Source: Runella sp.
GTDB lineage: Bacteria > Bacteroidota > Bacteroidia > Cytophagales > Spirosomataceae
Length of the DNA stretch: 64,000 bases
Assembly: GCA_023254175.1 (NCBI GenBank)
Contig: JALQYJ010000192.1
Location: 1-64,000, forward strand
Direction: 5' to 3'
Shown here: positions 34,665-44,344 of the stretch, piece by piece
Position numbering within the stretch: the stretch's first letter is position 1
Layout of the letters: every line of letters begins with the position of its first letter
Program-made: the position numbers and the translations under genes
The notes under the pieces: model-generated
What the model saw: the letters and a program-made list of their open reading frames with translations, nothing else
What the model was told of the DNA's origin: nothing
Database searches by the model: none

Positions 34665-36932
34665 ATGTATTTCAAACCATCTACTACATTTATTACTGTT
34701 CTTCTATCTTCTTGTTTTGTTAGCTTTGCCCAAGAAAAAGCCGAGTCAATCGGCGGTGCTGCGTATCAGGAAAAATACCAGCACGTCATCCGTAAAGCCA
34801 AAGGAGAAATAAAAATCGACGGTGACTTGTCGGACCTTGCCTGGCAAGGGTTAGAAGTTTCCAAAAACTTTGCCCCTCACTGGCCCCAAGACAACGTTCC
34901 TATCAAGCGCGATACGGAGGTTAGGATGACTTTCGATGACAAGTTTTTGTACGTGGTAGCCGTCTGTCGTGATACTAATAAACACGTTATTCAGACCCTC
35001 AAACGCGACGGAGATTATTGGAGCTCGGATGCTTTTGGTCTGATTTTAGACCCAATCAATGAACGAACTAATGGGTTCTTTTTTGGCGTCAGTGTAGCCA
35101 ATGCTCAGTTCGAGGACTTATTGGCCTTCCAAACTGAGGATATGACGGGAAGTTGGGACAATAAATGGTACTCGCAAACAAAGGTCTATCCTACCTATTG
35201 GACGGTCGAGATAGCCATTCCCTTCAAAACCCTTCGCTACGACCCTTCTAAAACGAAATGGGGAATCAACTTTGAACGAAATGATCTTAAAAACAATCAG
35301 TATTCTACCTGGACCTTTATTCCTGTCAATTTCAACGGGTATGATTTAGGCTATACGGCAGCACTGATTTGGGAAACGCCACCGCCTACGGTCAAGGGTA
35401 ATGCATCCATTATTCCGTACATTACCGGAGGCACCTCGCACGACCATACAACGAGCACGCCTACCAAAGGCACCTTCAACGGTGGCTTAGATGCCAAAAT
35501 TTCCGTTACGCCCTCCCTCAATCTCGATTTGACGGTCAACCCCGATTTTTCGCAGGTTGAAGTCGACCGCCAAGTGACGAATCTGACACGTTTCAATATT
35601 TTCTTTCCCGAACGGCGGACATTTTTTCTTGAAAACGCCGACCTTTTTGGTAACTATGGTATTCCTCCTTTTCGGCCATTTTTCTCCCGCGCCATTGGAC
35701 TCGACCGCAACGCCCAGCCACTACCCATTTTGGCAGGGGCACGTTTGAGTGGGAATTTGGATAAAAACTGGCGCGTTGGCCTCATGTCGATGCAAACGGC
35801 AGCCAAAGATGAAGACCCCGCCCAAAATTTTACCGCTTTTTCCTTCAACCGAAAAGTATTAAAACGCTCACTAATCAAAGGCTATGTACTAAATCGTCAG
35901 GGGTTTATGACCGAAAACGAGCGTTTACAAAACCCGATGGGTGAGTATGGGCGAAATCAAGGATTAGAATTTAACTACTCCAATACCAAGGGCGATTGGA
36001 ACGTGTGGACAGGCTACCATTGGTCGCAAAAACCTACTATCACCAACGACAACACAGCCAAACAATTTGGAGCAGGGTATTTCGGACGTACAATAAGTTT
36101 TTTTGCTGATTATTTTGGAATCGGAAGCAATTACTACGCTGATATGGGGTTCACCAATCGCCTCGAAAATCCAACCTATATCGTTGACCGCTTTGGAAAA
36201 ATTCAATCGGATACCACCGTTCGTTTGGGTTTCCATCAGGTATATAGTGAAACTCAGTTTAACATCCGACCCAAAAATAGCAAAGTGAATAATCATGCGT
36301 TTGGGGCTGAAAACTTCTTGGTTTGGAACCCCAACGGCACACTGAACGAATATACCTTGGGCTTGACCTACGATGTTCAGTTTCAGAATGCGAGTTCCTT
36401 TGGCTTTCGCTTCGACCACAACGACGTAAGAGCGGTTTTCCCTTTTTCATTTACTGACAGCGACCATGCCTTACCTTCGAGTAGGTATGTATTCAATCAG
36501 GTAAATGCCACATACAGCTCCGATTACCGCAAAAAGTTTTACTTTACAGCAGCAGTGCGAGCGGGCGGGTTCTATAACGGTACACTTCAGCAGTATTCGC
36601 TCGAAATGACCTACCGTGCTCAACCTTGGGGGAATTTTTCAATGAATTTTGAACAAAACGACATCAAACTACCTGCTCTATACGGAAATGACCGTTTGTT
36701 GTTAATCAGTCCACGTATGGAAATCAACTTTTCAACCAAACTGTTTTGGACAACGTTTTTACAGTTTAATACTCAACGCAATAATTTCAACGTCAACAGT
36801 CGTTTGCAGTGGCGCTACAAACCGATGTCTGACTTTTTCCTGGTTTATACCGATAACTATTATACCGATCCTCTTTTTAGGAATAAAAGTCGTGCTATTG
36901 TCTTCAAGTTTAATTATTGGCTAACGCTTTAA
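34665..36932 (+). CDS. DUF5916 / CBM9-domain outer-membrane protein
   Basis: 755 residues with a signal peptide (MYFKPSTTFITVLLSSCFVSFAQ). Residues about 35-230 form a carbohydrate-binding family 9-like domain (RKAKGEIKIDGDLSDLAWQG, then EVRMTFDDKFLYVVAVCRD). The rest matches the DUF5916 beta-barrel part (LDLTVNPDFSQVEVDRQVTNLTRFNIFFPERRTFFLEN) and ends in aromatic strands (VFKFNYWLTL). It is predicted to lie in the outer membrane. The function of this family is unknown, and carbohydrate binding by the CBM9 module has not been shown here. The start at 34665 is supported by the promoter; the longer frame from TTG 34596 is not. Confidence 0.85.
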   Translation: MYFKPSTTFITVLLSSCFVSFAQEKAESIGGAAYQEKYQHVIRKAKGEIKIDGDLSDLAWQGLEVSKNFAPHWPQDNVPIKRDTEVRMTFDDKFLYVVAVCRDTNKHVIQTLKRDGDYWSSDAFGLILDPINERTNGFFFGVSVANAQFEDLLAFQTEDMTGSWDNKWYSQTKVYPTYWTVEIAIPFKTLRYDPSKTKWGINFERNDLKNNQYSTWTFIPVNFNGYDLGYTAALIWETPPPTVKGNASIIPYITGGTSHDHTTSTPTKGTFNGGLDAKISVTPSLNLDLTVNPDFSQVEVDRQVTNLTRFNIFFPERRTFFLENADLFGNYGIPPFRPFFSRAIGLDRNAQPLPILAGARLSGNLDKNWRVGLMSMQTAAKDEDPAQNFTAFSFNRKVLKRSLIKGYVLNRQGFMTENERLQNPMGEYGRNQGLEFNYSNTKGDWNVWTGYHWSQKPTITNDNTAKQFGAGYFGRTISFFADYFGIGSNYYADMGFTNRLENPTYIVDRFGKIQSDTTVRLGFHQVYSETQFNIRPKNSKVNNHAFGAENFLVWNPNGTLNEYTLGLTYDVQFQNASSFGFRFDHNDVRAVFPFSFTDSDHALPSSRYVFNQVNATYSSDYRKKFYFTAAVRAGGFYNGTLQQYSLEMTYRAQPWGNFSMNFEQNDIKLPALYGNDRLLLISPRMEINFSTKLFWTTFLQFNTQRNNFNVNSRLQWRYKPMSDFFLVYTDNYYTDPLFRNKSRAIVFKFNYWLTL

Positions 36933-36945
36933 TAAACCGCTAAAC

Positions 36946-36986
36946 CTATGAGGTTATTCTCTAATCACAACTTGCAAACCTCATAG
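36946..36986. terminator. Convergent terminator after the DUF5916 and carbonic anhydrase genes
   Basis: CTATGAGGTT (36946-36955) pairs with AACCTCATAG (36977-36986). The right arm overlaps the stop codon and last codon of the minus-strand carbonic anhydrase gene. The loop is 21 nt and there is no marked T-run. Confidence 0.45.
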
Positions 36987-37670
36987 ATTTGGGTGAGCCT
37001 GCTCGTACTCAGCAGAGAGGTCGTCTTGTTTCTTATCATTACCAAAATCGTAGCGGTAGATGGGAGATACCTCAGCTCCAGGTAAAATTTCTACAATTGG
37101 ATTGATAAGTCCTGTATGTAAATCAAACACCCAGCCGTGGAGATGTGGATAATTTCGCTGGTGCCAAGAACGTTGAACGATAGTCGTTTTGGCCAAATTA
37201 TTAACCTGTTCTATCACATTAAGTTCCACCAATCGGTCAAACTGTTTTTGCTCTTCTCCAATCCCACCAAGTTCGGTTTCATGCTTTTCATAGACTTCTT
37301 TAATGTTTCTTAACCATTTGTTAATCAGTCCATAATCTTTATTTGTCATCGAAGCTTTTACCCCGCCGCATCCATAATGACCCACTACCAAAATGTGCTT
37401 TACTTTCAGTACTTCTACAGCATACTGCAATACGCTGAGCATATTAATGTCGGTATGAAGCACTAAGTTTGCCACATTTCGGTGAACAAACAACTCCCCA
37501 GGAGCGGTACCTGTAACCTCATTGGCAGGCACTCGGCTATCGGCACAGCCAATCCACAAAAACTCAGGTTTCTGGTCGGCGGCCAACTCGTCAAAATAAT
37601 GCTCGTCAAGCATGAGCTTTTCGGCTGCCCACGCTTTATTGGCCAATAAGAGTTTTTTGTAAGCTTGCAT
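36981..37670 (-). CDS. Beta-carbonic anhydrase (first)
   Basis: 229 residues. It interconverts CO2 and bicarbonate in the cytoplasm. The zinc ligands Cys42, His98 and Cys101 sit in the family motifs CADSR (42-46) and HYGCGGV (98-104), with the Asp44/Arg46 dyad present. The N-terminus ([15 protein letters not shown]) is characteristic of the Can-type clade, so the long start at 37670 is preferred even though it overlaps the preceding SulP gene by 35 nt. It is the last gene of a SulP-CA-SulP-CA series, and coupling to the upstream transporter is likely. Confidence 0.93.
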   Translation of the reverse strand: MQAYKKLLLANKAWAAEKLMLDEHYFDELAADQKPEFLWIGCADSRVPANEVTGTAPGELFVHRNVANLVLHTDINMLSVLQYAVEVLKVKHILVVGHYGCGGVKASMTNKDYGLINKWLRNIKEVYEKHETELGGIGEEQKQFDRLVELNVIEQVNNLAKTTIVQRSWHQRNYPHLHGWVFDLHTGLINPIVEILPGAEVSPIYRYDFGNDKKQDDLSAEYEQAHPNL

Positions 37671-39213
37671 TTGGTTTTCGGTTGATTATTTTCCGTCGTG
37701 TAATTCCTTTAAAGTCCACTTGAATTCCGCGTAGAGGTGCATCTTTTCGAAATTCTTTGAGAGTGGTATAAATGTCATGATCGATAAAATGCGCCCTTGC
37801 TCCGTCAATAAAAACATAATCTCCCGCTTGCAACGATGCCAATACTTCTTTCAAGCGAGCTTTATTCAAAAATGAAATATCTTTTCTAAACCAAATCAGC
37901 ACCGTTTCTTTGTCACGAACCACACTCATTGCCGATTGATTATTGGTATACATCACATACACAATTCCTACAATTAACCCCACTATCATTCCTACCAATA
38001 AATCAGTCAGAATGATAGCAACCACCGTTACCAAAAACGGAATAAATTGGTCTTGACCTTCCAAATACATCTTACGAAACACCTCCACCTTTGCCAGTTT
38101 GTATCCAACTAACAAAAGTAAAGCTGCTAGACTTGCTAACGGAATATGATTGAGAAGCTCAGGGAAAAGCACGATCGCCAGCAACAGTAGCGCCCCCTGA
38201 ATAAAGGCCGAAAGACGGGTTTGACTATCGCTGTAGACATTGAGAGAGGTTCGTACAACCACCACTGTAATTGGCAATCCACCCAATATTCCAGAAAGGA
38301 TATTCCCTACTCCCTGGGCTTTCAATTCCTGATTTGGCGACGAAATACGGCGTTGTTTGTCTAATTTATCGGCTGCCTCTAACCCAAAGAGCGACTCTAA
38401 ACTCGCTACAATAGCTAAAGCAACTGCGGTTATGTATACTTTTGGATTAGTAAACCCCGTCAGCGACGGAAAGTGCAGTTCAGAACGTACATCTTCCCAA
38501 GTACGAAGCAAAGGCATTCGTACCATATGGTCGTTGGATTCGCCCAAATACAGCGAGGGCACCCACTCCCGAAATACTTGATTAATAACCACACCCATCA
38601 ATACAACAACCAACGCGGTAGGAATGGTATTAAATACTTTGTTACCTTTCTCGGCTTGTTTATCCCACCAAAAAATTAACACTAAACACAATCCACTAAT
38701 CACAACTGCCCCCCAATTAGGGTGTAGTACGGCTTGAATTAGCTCTGTAAACGTATTTCGGTGATCGTTTTGGAAAAATTCAAATTCGCCCTCATAGTCG
38801 GCATCCCAACCCAGCGCATGAGGAATTTGCTTTAGCATAATTACGATTCCAATGGCCACCAACATTCCGTTGATAACACTTGAAGGGACAAAGCCACTCA
38901 AACGACCTGCTTTCAACCACCCCAAAAACCATTGCAACCCACCCGCAAGTACTACGGCTAATAAGAACTGAGAATAGTCGCCAATACCATGTGTAGCATC
39001 AAAAACTATCATCACTAGCCCCGCGGCAGGTCCACTAATGGCGATTTCTGAGCCTGATAGTAACGATACAATCATTCCACCGATTACCCCAGCTACTAAC
39101 CCCGAGAACAACGGTGCTCCCGATGCCAAGGCAATGCCTAAACACAACGGGAGCGCCACAAGAAATACCGAAAACCCTGCGGAGAAGTCTTTGGTAGCAT
39201 ATTTTAAGGTCAT
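37636..39213 (-). CDS. SulP family anion (probable bicarbonate) transporter, first copy
   Basis: 525 residues. The N-terminal membrane domain begins with [26 protein letters not shown] and continues through some 12-14 hydrophobic helices, including the SGPAAG motif. A C-terminal STAS domain (about 415-520; [14 protein letters not shown]) ends with a basic stretch. SulP proteins carry sulfate or bicarbonate by Na+ or H+ coupling; the flanking carbonic anhydrases make bicarbonate the best guess here. It starts 23 nt after the upstream carbonic anhydrase stop and overlaps the downstream one. Confidence 0.9.
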   Translation of the reverse strand: MTLKYATKDFSAGFSVFLVALPLCLGIALASGAPLFSGLVAGVIGGMIVSLLSGSEIAISGPAAGLVMIVFDATHGIGDYSQFLLAVVLAGGLQWFLGWLKAGRLSGFVPSSVINGMLVAIGIVIMLKQIPHALGWDADYEGEFEFFQNDHRNTFTELIQAVLHPNWGAVVISGLCLVLIFWWDKQAEKGNKVFNTIPTALVVVLMGVVINQVFREWVPSLYLGESNDHMVRMPLLRTWEDVRSELHFPSLTGFTNPKVYITAVALAIVASLESLFGLEAADKLDKQRRISSPNQELKAQGVGNILSGILGGLPITVVVVRTSLNVYSDSQTRLSAFIQGALLLLAIVLFPELLNHIPLASLAALLLLVGYKLAKVEVFRKMYLEGQDQFIPFLVTVVAIILTDLLVGMIVGLIVGIVYVMYTNNQSAMSVVRDKETVLIWFRKDISFLNKARLKEVLASLQAGDYVFIDGARAHFIDHDIYTTLKEFRKDAPLRGIQVDFKGITRRKIINRKPNASLQKTLIGQ

Positions 39214-39236
39214 ATACCGTATTCCTTACTAGAGAA

Positions 39237-39932
39237 CTATGTCAATGTCAAATCACGTAAGCTAGCGACCGTAAAGTCAGGATTCTGCGCATCCCGAAGA
39301 TACATCACATCATCATAAAACTCTACTTCACCCGTTTCAATATTGTACATGGCGCCAACCACACCAATCTCTCCATTTTCCACCATTTGTTCCAAAATAA
39401 AGCTACGTTCAATGATACTTTTAACATTGCGCTTTACATTAATTATCGCCACATTCTCTACAAAAGTTTTATTATTAGAAGTACGATTAGTTTTTGTTTC
39501 ACTTTCCTGATAAACAGCGGGTTGAAGCTTTGCCAACAGTTCAGTCAAGTTACCCATTTCTACGTGGTCGCATGCTCCTTTTACTGCTCCGCATTTGGTG
39601 TGTCCAAGGACAACAATCAGTTTCGAACCTGCTATTTTACAAGCAAACTCCATGCTACCTAAAATATCAGTATTTACCACATTTCCAGCAATACGCACCG
39701 AAAAGATATCGCCCAAACCTTGGTCGAAAATCAATTCTGCTGACGTACGACTATCTATACAGCTCAAGATAGTCGCAAACGGCCATTGCCCTTCTCGTGT
39801 ATCATTCACCTGCTCTAACAAATCACGTTGAACTTTCAGGTTTTTGACAAATCTCAAATTACCTTCTTTGAGTATATCGAGGGCCTTTCTTGGCGTCAAA
39901 TTCGCTTGTGTTTCTTTAGTATGCGCTTTCAT
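39237..39932 (-). CDS. Beta-carbonic anhydrase (second)
   Basis: 231 residues. The zinc ligands are Cys58 (in CIDSR, 58-62), His111 and Cys114 (HTKCGAV), with the Asp60/Arg62 dyad. Its sequence (ALDILKEGNLRFV and MEFACKIAGSKLIVVLGHTKCGAV) places it in a different beta-CA clade from the enzyme at 36981-37670, so the two are not a recent duplication. No signal peptide is apparent. It is flanked by SulP genes on both sides of the same operon (77 nt and 23 nt gaps). Confidence 0.92.
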   Translation of the reverse strand: MKAHTKETQANLTPRKALDILKEGNLRFVKNLKVQRDLLEQVNDTREGQWPFATILSCIDSRTSAELIFDQGLGDIFSVRIAGNVVNTDILGSMEFACKIAGSKLIVVLGHTKCGAVKGACDHVEMGNLTELLAKLQPAVYQESETKTNRTSNNKTFVENVAIINVKRNVKSIIERSFILEQMVENGEIGVVGAMYNIETGEVEFYDDVMYLRDAQNPDFTVASLRDLTLT

Positions 39933-40009
39933 TTTTTTATGGATGTACTTTTAGGGGTTACTTTCCCAGCAAGTTGAGTTAAACAATTGTGAAGAGTTGA
40001 TGTTCAGAC

Positions 40010-41572
40010 TTAGTGTGCTCCCACTCCCTTAAATTCAGGAATTGCCTTGAGTTCTAATTGAATACCACGCAACTGAGCCGTTGTTTTGAAGTTGTGGATA
40101 ATTTCAAGAACGTCAATATCAATCGTCCGAGCATTGGTACCATCAATTACGACCTTCGAATTCATCGGAAGTTTATCTAACGTCAACGTGATAGCTCCTT
40201 TATTGATGAACGTTACATCTTCCACCAACTCAATCGTGATGACTGGTTTTTCGGGGCTTCCTGCTTCGTTAAAATTATACGCGCGACGGTAGTTATTGCG
40301 TAGAATAAAGAAAATAGAAACGGCCATCCCGATGCCAATTCCTTTGAGCAAGTCAGAAAATAAGATGGCTAAAACGGTTACGATAAAGGGTAAAAACTGC
40401 CCCCAACCAAGTTTGTACATGGATTTGAACAACGAAATTTTAGCAAGTTTATACCCAACGACCAACAAAACTGCCGCCAAACACGCCAGCGGAATTTTGT
40501 TTAATAACGCTGTAAACGCCACTACGCTTATCACCAAAAATACCCCATGAATAAAAGCTGAAAGTTTGGTTCTTCCTCCTGCGTTGATATTAGCTGAACT
40601 ACGGACAATCACCGCAGTCAGGGGCAAACCACCTAATAATCCCGCCACCACATTTCCTAGCCCTTGAGCAATTAGTTCTCGGTTTGTCGGGGTATTGCGT
40701 TTAAATGGATCTAGTTTATCGGTAGCTTCTACGCTCAACAACGATTCTAAACTAGCCACAATGCCAATCGTAATGGCCGTGATGTACACTTGTGGATTAG
40801 CAATAGCGGAGAAGTCTGGTAAAGTAAACTGACCTAAAAACTCTTGCACTGAGCTCGACACTGGTAATTTGACCAAATGATCATTTTTTAGGGTCAACAC
40901 AGGAAAAAATACTTCAAAATAAATGTTGATAAGAATCCCACAGGCTACCGCAATCAATGCCCCTGGAACAAGCTTAAAAAAAGCGTATTTTTTGAAGAAT
41001 GGTTTGTCCCAAACCATGAGTATGGTCAGCGATACCGCCGACACAATGACTGCTCCAGGGTGCAAGAAGTTAATCGCATTAATCAACTCTGAAAAGGTAT
41101 TTTCCCCATCTATTTGGATAAATTCGAAATCACCTTCATTGTCTTTATCGTACCCAAAAGCGTGCGGAATCTGTTTGAACACCAATATCAATCCAATAGC
41201 GGCAAGCATCCCTTTAATAACACTTGAAGGGAAATAGTGCCCGATAATCCCTGCTTTCACCACTCCGAGGACGATTTGAATTACTCCTGCCAATACCACC
41301 GCAAGTAAAAACACTTCAAATGAGCCAATTTGGTGAATGGAATTAAGTACGATTACTGTTAAACCCGCTGCAGGTCCACTAACACTCAAGGCCGAACCGC
41401 TAACCAGAGAAACCACAAGTCCACCAACAACCCCCGTGATAATACCCGAAAAGAGCGGTGCTCCTGATGCAAGAGCAATTCCCAAACATAGGGGAAGAGC
41501 TACCAGAAACACGACTAGCCCCGCTGGCAAATCATATTTTATATCTTTAAATAAATCCTTCATTTTCTTCAA
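40010..41572 (-). CDS. SulP family anion (probable bicarbonate) transporter, second copy
   Basis: 520 residues, resembling the SulP at 37636-39213 along its length ([40 protein letters not shown]) but clearly diverged. The STAS domain at about 420-510 contains VVIDGTNARTIDIDVLEI. The start is taken at the first ATG (MKKMKD), with a second ATG three codons later as an alternative. It is the first gene of the four-gene minus-strand series, so a regulated promoter for all of them probably lies upstream of 41572. Confidence 0.9.
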   Translation of the reverse strand: MKKMKDLFKDIKYDLPAGLVVFLVALPLCLGIALASGAPLFSGIITGVVGGLVVSLVSGSALSVSGPAAGLTVIVLNSIHQIGSFEVFLLAVVLAGVIQIVLGVVKAGIIGHYFPSSVIKGMLAAIGLILVFKQIPHAFGYDKDNEGDFEFIQIDGENTFSELINAINFLHPGAVIVSAVSLTILMVWDKPFFKKYAFFKLVPGALIAVACGILINIYFEVFFPVLTLKNDHLVKLPVSSSVQEFLGQFTLPDFSAIANPQVYITAITIGIVASLESLLSVEATDKLDPFKRNTPTNRELIAQGLGNVVAGLLGGLPLTAVIVRSSANINAGGRTKLSAFIHGVFLVISVVAFTALLNKIPLACLAAVLLVVGYKLAKISLFKSMYKLGWGQFLPFIVTVLAILFSDLLKGIGIGMAVSIFFILRNNYRRAYNFNEAGSPEKPVITIELVEDVTFINKGAITLTLDKLPMNSKVVIDGTNARTIDIDVLEIIHNFKTTAQLRGIQLELKAIPEFKGVGAH

Positions 41573-41710
41573 CTTACATTTAATCTGATTGACCCAATAC
41601 TCATGTAGATTCTATCCTTGCTCCATGAGAATAACAAGGAAAAGGCAGTAATGATGCTCAATAAAAGCAAAGCCTAAGGCAATGAATGCCCCGATTAGTC
41701 TTGGCTTTTA

Positions 41711-42055
41711 CTACGCATTAAATGAAGGAAAAAATTCGGGAGGGGGAAGACTTATGGAAGTAACGTGTTCGGAAATGTGTATTAAATACAGAAAACTGCC
41801 AACAAGCTTGGTTGCTTGTGTCAGCACAAGTCCGAGTATAGGCGTAGCTAAAAATTCATCGTTCCATTCCGCACTTTCTTTAGACGTTTCTCTATCCGTC
41901 TCTTCATCACACGATTCGGGGCACGATGTTTCTTCTTGCTCTTGTTGCTCTATCGCTACCAATTTTTTAGAAGAGTTTACCAAAGGCTTGACTACCGCCA
42001 TGAAGCAAATCATGACACCAAAGAAGGTCAATACCAAGGTTTTATAGCGATTCAC
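41711..42055 (-). CDS. Small hypothetical protein with one membrane segment
   Basis: 114 residues from a GTG start. The N-terminal hydrophobic segment (TLVLTFFGVMICFMAVVKPLV) may be a signal anchor; a Glu/Ser/Cys-rich stretch follows (EQQEQEETSCPESCDEETDRE), then a second moderately hydrophobic part. I do not recognise a family. It lies on the same strand between plsC and the SulP/carbonic anhydrase operon, 138 nt before the operon start. The opposite-strand frame covering the same bases is probably a shadow. Confidence 0.5.
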   Translation of the reverse strand: MNRYKTLVLTFFGVMICFMAVVKPLVNSSKKLVAIEQQEQEETSCPESCDEETDRETSKESAEWNDEFLATPILGLVLTQATKLVGSFLYLIHISEHVTSISLPPPEFFPSFNA

Positions 42056-42136
42056 AAAACTCTAATGACTATTAGTAAATGATAAATTTACACTTTTTAA
42101 CTGTTAAATAAAACTATATCAACAAAAAACAATAAC

Positions 42137-42874
42137 TCACGAATGAGACAGTTCGCGATCAATGTTTGATTTGGCAACTTCTACAATTTCATCTATTGTT
42201 TTCCCTTTAGGTTCAATCGGTTCGAGAATTGTCCAAGAAAGGTGTACAAAACTACTTAGTGGAAAGATACCTTTAGGGTTTAATTTACCCGTATTTTTGA
42301 TGGCAATAGGCACCACCAATGCGCTGGGAGCTTTCTTCACTAAGATAGCGACTCCACCCGTTGCAAATGGCTTCAAGGCGCCCGTTCGAGAACGTGTTCC
42401 TTCGGGAAAAATACAAGCGGCAAACTTAGTTTCTTCAATCAACTTAGCCAATTTTGAAATTTCCATAATGGCTTGTTTGCCATCTTGGCGGTCAATAAGA
42501 GCGGCACCACTTTTTTGGAGGTTGTACGATATACTCGGAATACCTTTGGCCAACTCAATTTTTGAAACGAAAATGGGGAAGTTCTTCCGTAGGAACCAAA
42601 TCATCCCGACGATGTCGAACATACTTTGGTGATTGGCGATAAAAATAATGGGGCGTTCGGTGGGTAAATTCGTCTTCGTTATAACCCTCAGACGGGTTCC
42701 TAACATAGTTAAACCGTACAGCAAAAAGCCATTCAGCACATGTACTGATTTTTGGTGTACTCGGCGGCCAAACAAATGAAAACACAGCATTTGAATGGGA
42801 TGGAACAGAAGCAACACCAATCCAAAATAAACCAAGTAAATACTACCTAAAACGTAATCGATAATTTTTCTCAT
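42137..42874 (-). CDS. plsC: 1-acyl-sn-glycerol-3-phosphate acyltransferase
   Basis: 245 residues, the standard size. It adds the second acyl chain to make phosphatidic acid in phospholipid synthesis at the inner membrane. The catalytic NHQSMFD (HxxxxD motif, about 80-86) and FPEGTRSRTG (substrate-binding motif) are present. An N-terminal hydrophobic region (VLGSIYLVYFGLVLLLF) fits membrane association. A -7-like TAATTTTG lies on the minus strand at 42909-42902, and the palindrome TTGGGAG/CTCCCAA (42884-42904) overlaps the expected start of transcription. Confidence 0.92.
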   Translation of the reverse strand: MRKIIDYVLGSIYLVYFGLVLLLFHPIQMLCFHLFGRRVHQKSVHVLNGFLLYGLTMLGTRLRVITKTNLPTERPIIFIANHQSMFDIVGMIWFLRKNFPIFVSKIELAKGIPSISYNLQKSGAALIDRQDGKQAIMEISKLAKLIEETKFAACIFPEGTRSRTGALKPFATGGVAILVKKAPSALVVPIAIKNTGKLNPKGIFPLSSFVHLSWTILEPIEPKGKTIDEIVEVAKSNIDRELSHS

Positions 42875-43021
42875 GCCACTCTATTGGGAGATTTTAACTC
42901 CCAAAATTAATCAAACATTCGCCTGTTTTCGCATCTCAACGCCAACATCTCTCCAACTTTCCTGAAATTCTTGCTACCTTCGGGAAATTTTCTCAGACAC
43001 TTATCTTCTAAAATTCATTCT

Positions 43022-44002
43022 ATGCAACTCCCTGCCACTCGGATAGAGGTTATGCAGTTTATCGGTCAGAAGATTGATTCCATCTATGACGAATTTCTGA
43101 AACCTATCGAAAACTTATGGCAACCTGCTGATTTTTTACCTGATTCGACCAAAGATTCGTTTTTTGAGGAGGTAAAATTGCTGCAAGAAGCCGCCCGCGA
43201 GTTATCGTACGATTATATCGCGGTGTTGGTTGGTGACACCATCACCGAAGAAGCTCTTCCTACTTACGAATCGTGGTTAATGACTGTTGAAGGAATCAAC
43301 CAACAAAACCCAGAACAAGGTTGGACAAAATGGGTTCGTGCTTGGACGGCCGAAGAAAACCGCCACGGCGACCTCCTCAACAAATACTTGTATTTGTCGG
43401 GGCGGGTCAACATGCGTGCGATGGAGCTTTCGACGAACTATCTAATTGCCGACGGTTTTGACATTCAGACGGGAACCGACCCCTATCGCAACTTTGTATA
43501 CACCTCTTTCCAGGAATTGGCCACCAATATTTCTCACCGCCGTACGGCGACGTTGGCCAAACAATGTGGAAACCAGCTATTGTCAAAAATGTGTGGGGTC
43601 ATTGCCGCCGACGAAATGCGCCACGCCAAAGCTTACAAATCATTCATTAGCCGCATTTTTGAGGTCGACCCTTCCGAAATGATGCTTGCGTTTGAAGACA
43701 TGATGCGTAAAAAAATCGTCATGCCTGCCCACTTCTTGCGCGAAACAGGCGTAAAGCTCAGCGAAACATTTAGCCATTATTCGGACGCGGCTCAGCGATT
43801 GGGCGTTTATACAACTCAAGATTACATCGAAATTCTGGACACTCTTCTTATCGACTGGAAGATTGACAAAGTATCTGACCTCAATAGTGCAGGTGAACGT
43901 GCTCGCGATTATTTAATGGCTCTTCCTGCACGCCTCAGACGCGTAGCCGACCGTACCAAAGTTCCTAACTTAGAGTATAACTTTACTTGGATTTCGGCCT
44001 AA
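43022..44002 (+). CDS. Acyl-ACP desaturase (soluble diiron type)
   Basis: 326 residues. The four-helix diiron ligands are visible: E in DTITEEALPTYE, EENRHGD (about 121-127) and DEMRHAKAY (about 200-208). It introduces a double bond into acyl-ACP with O2 and reduced ferredoxin, making unsaturated fatty acids. The ATG at 43022 is chosen because a -7-like TACCTTCG (42975-42982) lies upstream and the N-terminal extension from 42971 does not look like the family. It is transcribed divergently from plsC, another lipid gene. Confidence 0.92.
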   Translation: MQLPATRIEVMQFIGQKIDSIYDEFLKPIENLWQPADFLPDSTKDSFFEEVKLLQEAARELSYDYIAVLVGDTITEEALPTYESWLMTVEGINQQNPEQGWTKWVRAWTAEENRHGDLLNKYLYLSGRVNMRAMELSTNYLIADGFDIQTGTDPYRNFVYTSFQELATNISHRRTATLAKQCGNQLLSKMCGVIAADEMRHAKAYKSFISRIFEVDPSEMMLAFEDMMRKKIVMPAHFLRETGVKLSETFSHYSDAAQRLGVYTTQDYIEILDTLLIDWKIDKVSDLNSAGERARDYLMALPARLRRVADRTKVPNLEYNFTWISA

Positions 44003-44344
44003 GTAGTAGAGCAAAAATTTTAGGGTATTTGTTTTAATATAATTCGTTGATGATGAACGGATAAAAATTAACAAATAGTGGTTAACTGGTGCTTTAGCAC
44101 TTAAGTAAATGGGTAAAATTACAAATAAGGCAAAAAGCAAAATTAGCTGAATATCAATCTATTATAAACAAATAAGTCTTAGGTAATTTTGCCCATTTAC
44201 TTAGTAAGCATTAGAAGAACTATATTAGGGGATAGCATAGAAATGCCTGAAATTTTACTATAAGCCTGTTAAAGACGTGCCTAAGTTGGTATATAAACCA
44301 TTTTTTTACTTAGGTGTTAGAGATATCTCTCTTTGCACGATACC
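44003..44344. other. 342-bp gene-free region with several inverted repeats
   Basis: This convergent intergenic region has no ORF or RNA gene that I can support. It contains the hairpin GTGCTTTAGCAC (44089-44100), a 21-bp inverted repeat with one G-T pair (44102-44122 and 44183-44203, 60-nt spacer), and CCTAAGT/ACTTAGG (44280-44286 and 44308-44314). The sequence TACTTAG or its complement recurs in each. A degraded MITE-like element or tandem terminators are both possible. Confidence 0.5.

Noticed and set aside
41682-42047. 121-residue plus-strand frame
   Set aside because: It lies antisense to the minus-strand gene at 41711-42055, which has an N-terminal hydrophobic segment and fits its neighbourhood better.
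44003-44344. Possible tRNA or small RNA gene in the gap
   Set aside because: No cloverleaf with an anticodon loop could be drawn; only palindromes are supported.
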